In this document: positions 6,540-10,112 of the stretch, one piece after another | Layout: each line of letters opens with the position of its first letter | Numbering within the stretch: the first letter of the stretch is position 1 | Assembly (NCBI GenBank): GCA_016297325.1 | Contig: JAEDGW010000094.1 | Span: 1 to 10,112 of the forward strand | Source: Coprococcus sp. | GTDB lineage: Bacteria; Bacillota; Clostridia; Lachnospirales; Lachnospiraceae | DNA length: 10,112 nt | Direction: 5' to 3' | Translations under genes and position numbers: made by a program | The notes under the pieces: generated by a model | What the model saw: only the letters and a program-made list of their open reading frames with translations | Database searches by the model: none | What the model was told of the DNA's origin: nothing

Positions 6540-6680
6540 ACACCTCCACGGTGCCTGCCCCCCAGTCTGTCATTTTTCAGCCGACGACAGTCGCTGTGTC
6601 CGTATTCTTTGCTGCCCCGGATACCGGGCAGATGCATATTCAGTTGTCATTTGCAATCTGACCCGTGCCCGAAAGGCAAC
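6525..6680. other. GC-rich block of consecutive short hairpins
   Basis: Within ~155 bp of otherwise AT-rich spacer, the following inverted repeats occur in order: GAGCT/AGCTC (6525-6539), CACC/GGTG (6542-6554), CAGC-c-GAC/GTC-GCTG (6578-6596), CTGCCC-c-GG/CC-GGGCAG (6612-6631) and TGCC/GGCA around CGAAA (6666-6678). None has a T tract. The spacing and composition suggest a structured RNA or a remnant of a mobile element, on either strand. It matches no riboswitch or RNA family I can name. Confidence 0.4.
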
Positions 6681-6727
6681 AAAAAAAGAGTCATGATCGC
6701 AGACTTGTAGCACTTGCTACTCATCAT
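6538..6727 (-). other. Three tiny minus-strand ORFs joined by ATGA overlaps
   Basis: ORF A (6727-6647, 26 codons, MMSSKCYKSAIMTLFLLPFG and six more residues) ends in a TGA that overlaps the ATG of ORF B. ORF B (6650-6570, 26 codons, starts MTTEYASARYPGQQ) ends in a TGA that overlaps the ATG of ORF C (6573-6538, 11 codons, MTDWGAGTVEV). No clear ribosome site precedes A. The codons of A run through the T7 tract of the RNA terminator at 6681-6687. Two perfect ATGA junctions in a row suggest translational coupling, but chance is possible with ORFs this short. Confidence 0.25.
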
Positions 6728-6741
6728 GTTTTCAAACTCTT
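6681..6741 (-). terminator. Compound terminator hairpin with T7 tract
   Basis: On the minus strand AAGAGT (6741-6736) pairs with ACTCTT (6691-6686), and CATGAT (6728-6723) with ATCATG (6697-6692), with a 7-nt bulge between on one arm. An inner hairpin GTAGC-AAGT-GCTAC (6720-6707) caps it. Seven T (6687-6681) close the structure on the minus strand only. Confidence 0.65.
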
Positions 6742-6795
6742 CTACTTAAATATGGTTTATTCAATTTTCATTATGGTTATCAGCAATTTGCTGAT
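6681..6795 (-). ncRNA. Putative ~115 nt small RNA, family unknown
   Basis: Predicted from a near-consensus promoter (6830-6802) and an intrinsic terminator (6741-6681) with no credible gene between them. The predicted start, A6795, is the first base of a perfect 7-bp hairpin (ATCAGCA-AAT-TGCTGAT, 6795-6779), giving a protected 5' end. An AU-rich linker and the terminator structure follow. It lies divergent to hsdR, 152 bp from the hsdR start. Its overall plan (5' hairpin, AU-rich linker, 3' terminator) repeats that of the antisense RNA candidate at 5648-5736. The target is unknown; a type I antitoxin or trans-acting regulator is possible. Confidence 0.6.
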
Positions 6796-6801
6796 GTATC
6801 T

Positions 6802-6830
6802 GTTATATCAGAAACTAAATGTGGTGTCAA
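6802..6830 (-). promoter_or_regulatory. Near-consensus minus-strand promoter of the small RNA
   Basis: TTGACA (6830-6825), an exact 17-bp spacer and TATAAC (6807-6802). It is the strongest promoter by eye in the window and no protein-coding gene follows on its strand before the terminator at 6681. Confidence 0.75.
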
Positions 6831-6870
6831 CATCTTTACAAAAATAATTAAACTACACATTGTTTATTTG

Positions 6871-6899
6871 TTGAAGTCTCTCTTATTTATAGATAAAAT
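6871..6899 (+). promoter_or_regulatory. Promoter of hsdR
   Basis: TTGAAG (6871-6876), a 17-bp spacer and TAAAAT (6894-6899), giving a start near 6906 and a ~42 nt leader. It is divergent from the small-RNA promoter at 6802-6830, so both could share regulation. Confidence 0.55.
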
Positions 6900-6917
6900 A
6901 ATGAATTATACTATATA

Positions 6918-6942
6918 TTTACTATCTGAACAGTAAAGGGAG
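6918..6942 (+). promoter_or_regulatory. Inverted repeat overlapping the hsdR ribosome binding site
   Basis: TTTACT (6918-6923) and AGTAAA (6932-6937) form a 6-bp stem whose right arm overlaps the start of the ribosome site AAAGGGAG (6935-6942), 5 nt before the ATG. The stem is AT-rich and weak, so it may modestly reduce translation or serve as a protein site. Confidence 0.3.
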
Positions 6943-6947
6943 TTAAT

Positions 6948-9902
6948 ATGGCAGAATTAGAATCAGTTATAGAACAAAGACTTATCGACCAGTTATGCAG
7001 TGGAGAATCTCAATGGACATACAGACCAGATATAAAAACTGAAGAGCAGATATGGGCAAATTTCAAATACATACTTGAGCAAAACAACAAAGCAAAACTT
7101 GGAGACCAGCCTCTCACGGAATCTGAATTTGCAAAAATAAAGAACGATGTTTCTCATGCTTCATTCTACGATGCAGGCAAATGGCTTGTAGGCGAAAATG
7201 GCAAGGTATATGTGCACATTCAGCGAGGAAATGAACAGCTGCATCTACTTGTTATGAACAACGAGCATATCGCCGGTGGCTCAAGCGTTTACGAGGTTAT
7301 CAACCAGTATCAGGCATTTACAAATGACGACTATACGGATTCCCGCAATAGACGGTTTGATGTCACACTACTGATAAATGGTATTCCTTTGATACACATT
7401 GAATTAAAAAATAAGACACACGCCTACATGGAAGCTTTCAACCAGATAAAAAAATATGTTGGTGAAGGCAAGTTCCGTGGCATATTCTCCAATATTCAAA
7501 TGTTTGTTGTAAGCAATGCTGCGGACACAAAGTATTTTTCTGCAGCAAGGGAGACTGAACTCAATAAAAAATTTATAACCGGATGGATTGACAAGCACAA
7601 TGTTCCAGTCTGCGATTATATCGATTTTGCAAGTTCTGTTCTTAGAATTCCTCAGGCACATGAGATGGTGACAAAGTATACTGTTCTCGACAACGAAAAG
7701 AAAAAGTTACTTATTCTCAGACCTTATCAGATACATGCAATCGAGGCGATGCGCGAAGCCTCAAAGTGCGGAAAATCAGGCTTTATCTGGCACACCACGG
7801 GCTCAGGAAAAACAATGACCTCATATAAGGCAACAAGAAATCTTCTCATGGATATTCCATCCATCGAAAAGACAATATTCCTTATTGATAGAAAGGATCT
7901 GGATATGCAGACAAAAATGGCATTCCAGTCATATGCCAACAATGACACTATTGATGTTGATGGAACAGAATATGTTGATACCCTTATTAAAAAGCTGACA
8001 GACGGCAAAAGACAAATGATAGTCACCACCAGGCAGAAGCTTCAGACTATGATAAATAAAAAGCTTAAAGAGGGCGACAAGAATTACAGTAAGATTAAAA
8101 ATCTCAGAGTAGCATTTGTTGTAGATGAATGCCACAGGGCAATAACACCTGAAACCAAACGAAGCATAGAAGCATTCTTCAACAATTCATTGTGGTATGG
8201 ATTTACAGGAACACCTATATTTGAAGAAAATAAATACGAACAAAAAGGTGATCTGGCGCAGACCACTGAACAGCTTTACGGCGAGTGTCTGCATAGTTAC
8301 ACAATAAAAAATGCCATTCATGATGAAGCCGTACTTGGGTTTATGGTTGAAAATCTCGGTCCTAAAAATGCTGACGTTGATTTATCTGTATTTGACAGCG
8401 AAGCTCACATGAGAAGCGTAATTGAAGTCATACTCAACCAGTCCTACACCAAGTTTGGAATGCAGAACGGCAAAGGAAGAACCTATGAAGGACTCCTGAC
8501 TGTCAAATCTATAGCACGGGCACAGCAATATTATGATATGCTCAAAAAAATAAAATCTGGAAATGATGAGTTGAAAATCAGAGATGAAGTACGAAAGGCT
8601 CTCCCTGATTTTCCTAAGTTTGCCATCACATACTCCGTATCTGAAAACGAAGAATCGTCCATGGTAAATCAGGAAAAGATGAAACAGTCAATAGCAGATT
8701 ACAATGACATGTTTGGAACTAACTATACTATAGAGGGTATAAATGCATATAACAGTAATCTCAATGATCGTTTGGCTAGAAAAGATAAAAAATATCTGGA
8801 TAGAGGTCAACAGTTAGATCTGGTCATAGTTGTAGACAGACTGCTGACAGGTTTTGATGCGCCTTGTCTGTCCACATTATTCATGGATAGACAGCCTATG
8901 AGTCCTCAAGGAATTATACAGGCTTTCTCTCGAACCAACAGACTTTTTGACTCAAATAAACAATACGGTCAGGTTGTAACCTTCCAGTCACCCGGCAACT
9001 TTAAGGATGCTATCAATATGGCTCTTAAATTGTATTCCAGAGGTGGTGACGGATGTCCTATAGCCGAGGATTGGGATACCGTCCTCACTAATTTCAAAAT
9101 TTCCGTCAAAGCAATTCATGGAATGGTAAGAACTCCGAAGGATATAGCTTCCCTCTCTAAAGAACAGAAGAAAGCATTCTTACATCTGTTCAGAGATCTG
9201 GACAAAGACTTTGCTCATTTGAAAGCATTTACTAAGTATGATGAATCTATGCTTGACGACTATGACTTCTCCGAAGAACAATACGAAGACTTTGCAGCGA
9301 TTTATAAGAATGTTGTGGAGGAACTCAAGAAAGATAAACCTGACAATCCTGATGACGAACCTGAAACTGCAGAAGATTATGACCTGAAAGCCTATAGCAA
9401 GCTACGCATTGATTTTGAATACATAATTGAACTGCTTCAGGGAATTGTTGAAACATTAAACCCGGACGACAACAATTTTAAGGAATCTGATTTTGAGTAT
9501 CAGATAAAGGAACTCCGCGCAATAATGTCTGAATTCACGGAAGAAAATCCTCGCCTTGGAGAGCTGATCAATCAGGTTATAGACGAGATTGAACAGGATA
9601 AGAACAAATATATCGGGCAGGACATTTATGTAACTATAAACGAAATGAGAACTAATGCCATAGACAAAGAAGTAGCCAAATTTGCTTCAAAGTGGTACCT
9701 CGATCCAGAAGACGTCAAATACGAAGTTTATAAATACCGTGATGGTATTATAGCAAATGAAAACAATCTGAAAGAAAATGCAGATTACGCCAAATATAAA
9801 GCGGATACGGAGGATGCCCTCCCTAAGTTCAAGTTCCGAAAACTCATGATAGAGGACTTTAAAAACGACCTTATGGAGAATATACTTCCTTTGATATGGT
9901 AA
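6948..9902 (+). CDS. hsdR: Type I restriction endonuclease subunit R (HsdR)
   Basis: HsdR is the ATP-driven DNA translocase and nuclease of type I restriction systems; it works bound to an M2S1 core. The protein has 984 residues and is intact. Its N-terminal PD-(D/E)xK nuclease shows D138, E152-L-K154 and the RecB-like QxxxY motif Q166-Y170. This spacing equals that known for EcoR124I (D151, E165, K167, Q179, Y183), shifted by 13. SF2 helicase motifs follow: TTGSGKT at 283-289 (motif I), DECH at 393-396 (II), FTGTP at 419-423 (III), DRLLTGFDAP at 630-639 (V) and QAFSRTNR at 658-665 (VI). An acidic helical C-terminal region (about 740-984) would dock on the methylase. AAAGGGAG lies 5 nt before the ATG. 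No hsdM or hsdS is present on either side within the window, so partners must lie elsewhere. Codon use looks more A/T-rich than in uvrAB, compatible with acquisition. Confidence 0.96.
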   Translation: MAELESVIEQRLIDQLCSGESQWTYRPDIKTEEQIWANFKYILEQNNKAKLGDQPLTESEFAKIKNDVSHASFYDAGKWLVGENGKVYVHIQRGNEQLHLLVMNNEHIAGGSSVYEVINQYQAFTNDDYTDSRNRRFDVTLLINGIPLIHIELKNKTHAYMEAFNQIKKYVGEGKFRGIFSNIQMFVVSNAADTKYFSAARETELNKKFITGWIDKHNVPVCDYIDFASSVLRIPQAHEMVTKYTVLDNEKKKLLILRPYQIHAIEAMREASKCGKSGFIWHTTGSGKTMTSYKATRNLLMDIPSIEKTIFLIDRKDLDMQTKMAFQSYANNDTIDVDGTEYVDTLIKKLTDGKRQMIVTTRQKLQTMINKKLKEGDKNYSKIKNLRVAFVVDECHRAITPETKRSIEAFFNNSLWYGFTGTPIFEENKYEQKGDLAQTTEQLYGECLHSYTIKNAIHDEAVLGFMVENLGPKNADVDLSVFDSEAHMRSVIEVILNQSYTKFGMQNGKGRTYEGLLTVKSIARAQQYYDMLKKIKSGNDELKIRDEVRKALPDFPKFAITYSVSENEESSMVNQEKMKQSIADYNDMFGTNYTIEGINAYNSNLNDRLARKDKKYLDRGQQLDLVIVVDRLLTGFDAPCLSTLFMDRQPMSPQGIIQAFSRTNRLFDSNKQYGQVVTFQSPGNFKDAINMALKLYSRGGDGCPIAEDWDTVLTNFKISVKAIHGMVRTPKDIASLSKEQKKAFLHLFRDLDKDFAHLKAFTKYDESMLDDYDFSEEQYEDFAAIYKNVVEELKKDKPDNPDDEPETAEDYDLKAYSKLRIDFEYIIELLQGIVETLNPDDNNFKESDFEYQIKELRAIMSEFTEENPRLGELINQVIDEIEQDKNKYIGQDIYVTINEMRTNAIDKEVAKFASKWYLDPEDVKYEVYKYRDGIIANENNLKENADYAKYKADTEDALPKFKFRKLMIEDFKNDLMENILPLIW

Positions 9903-10066
9903 TCTGAGTACAAGACTCTGAGTTTAATTTATATTATTATGTATATGCTTTCATGCATCTTATTTATGGGCTGCCATTTTTACCGGCAGCCCATTATCTT
10001 ATATCGGCGTGCACGTATATTTATTTTACTATTCTTTTATACTTTTTGTTATGCATCAGTTCAGAA
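9903..10066. other. Intergenic spacer after hsdR
   Basis: This spacer of ~160 bp is AT-rich. It holds the hairpin at 9966-9994, a short GAGT-ACAAG-ACTC repeat right after the hsdR stop (9905-9917) and an 8-bp palindrome CGTGCACG near 10008. I see no gene, tRNA or recombination site in it. Confidence 0.5.
9966..9994. terminator. Hairpin terminator between hsdR and the next gene
   Basis: Perfect 10-bp stem ATGGGCTGCC (9966-9975) with GGCAGCCCAT (9985-9994) and a 9-nt loop ATTTTTACC. It lies 64 bp after the hsdR stop. The following bases (TATCTTATAT on plus, AAATAAGATG on minus) give only a poor T tract, so termination may be inefficient. The position between convergent reading frames fits a shared terminator. 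Confidence 0.6.
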
Positions 10067-10112
10067 TCAATTCAGATTGGACAGTGATCTCATGATTATA
10101 TCCACATCCTTG
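10067..10112 (-). CDS. Possible C-terminal end of an unknown gene, partial at right edge
   Basis: On the minus strand from the right edge one frame reads KDVDIIMRSLSNLN and then TGA (10069-10067). The residue pattern looks like the end of an amphipathic C-terminal helix, and the hairpin at 9966-9994 lies downstream as a terminator would. Fourteen codons are too few to name a family; the frame could be open by chance. Confidence 0.3.
   Translation of the reverse strand, partial: KDVDIIMRSLSNLN

Noticed and set aside
6488..6661. Plus-strand 57-codon ORF (starts MKTNLNCIYKLS)
   Set aside because: It has no ribosome site or promoter, a T/S/P/V-rich composition typical of an antisense reading, and it overlaps the better-supported minus-strand promoter and hairpin block.
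6665..6847. Plus-strand 60-codon ORF from GTG, or its hydrophobic 31-codon part from 6752
   Set aside because: The C-terminal part looks like a small membrane peptide, but there is no ribosome site before either start, and the frame reads antisense through the small-RNA terminator, linker and promoter. I keep the RNA explanation.
1..10112. CRISPR array, tRNA, rRNA, insertion sequence ends or integrase
   Set aside because: No regularly spaced short repeats other than the in-frame 87-bp coding repeat, no cloverleaf, no transposase or integrase motif and no flanking terminal inverted repeats were found.

Overview
The window looks like a chromosomal segment of a low-to-moderate GC Gram-positive anaerobe of the Clostridia, probably Lachnospiraceae. 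This rests on the sequence style of UvrA/UvrB, strong GGAGG ribosome sites, TTGACA/TATAAT-type promoters and a Gram-positive LexA box. I cannot fix the genus.

Left half, all on the minus strand. A nucleotide-excision-repair block reads uvrB (5568 to 3580), then uvrA (3366 to 406), then 41 bp later a zinc-ribbon protein with tandem 29-residue repeats that runs off the left edge. UvrA2/UvrB2 scan DNA for bulky lesions and UvrB then recruits UvrC; uvrC is not in the window.

Upstream of uvrB, on the same strand, lies the most interesting region. At 5954-5983 a TTGATA-N18-TATAAT promoter has a LexA/SOS box (CGAACATTCGTTCT) in its spacer. Its first cistron is not uvrB but an unlisted 33-codon ORF (5828 to 5727) encoding one hydrophobic helix with a basic tail. 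A rho-independent terminator on the opposite strand ends exactly over the 3' end of this ORF. It is preceded by a good plus-strand promoter, predicting an ~89 nt antisense RNA (about 5648-5736). This is the layout of a type I toxin-antitoxin or SOS peptide module (compare TisB/IstR and TxpA/RatA in concept only), placed as leader of the uvrBA transcript.

Middle (5986-6947). A 124-residue protein of unknown function (6463 to 6089) has its own promoter and a perfect 12-bp-stem terminator. To its right is a gene-poor stretch. It holds a GC-rich block of consecutive short hairpins, three tiny ATGA-linked minus-strand ORFs, and a strongly predicted ~115 nt minus-strand RNA with a TTGACA-N17-TATAAC promoter, a 5' terminal hairpin and a T7 terminator.

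Right (6948-9902, plus strand). A complete type I restriction R subunit (HsdR), with a PD-(D/E)xK nuclease domain and SF2 translocase motifs, has its own promoter. No hsdM or hsdS is visible, and a 10-bp-stem hairpin follows the gene. The last 46 bases may hold the C-terminal end of another minus-strand gene.
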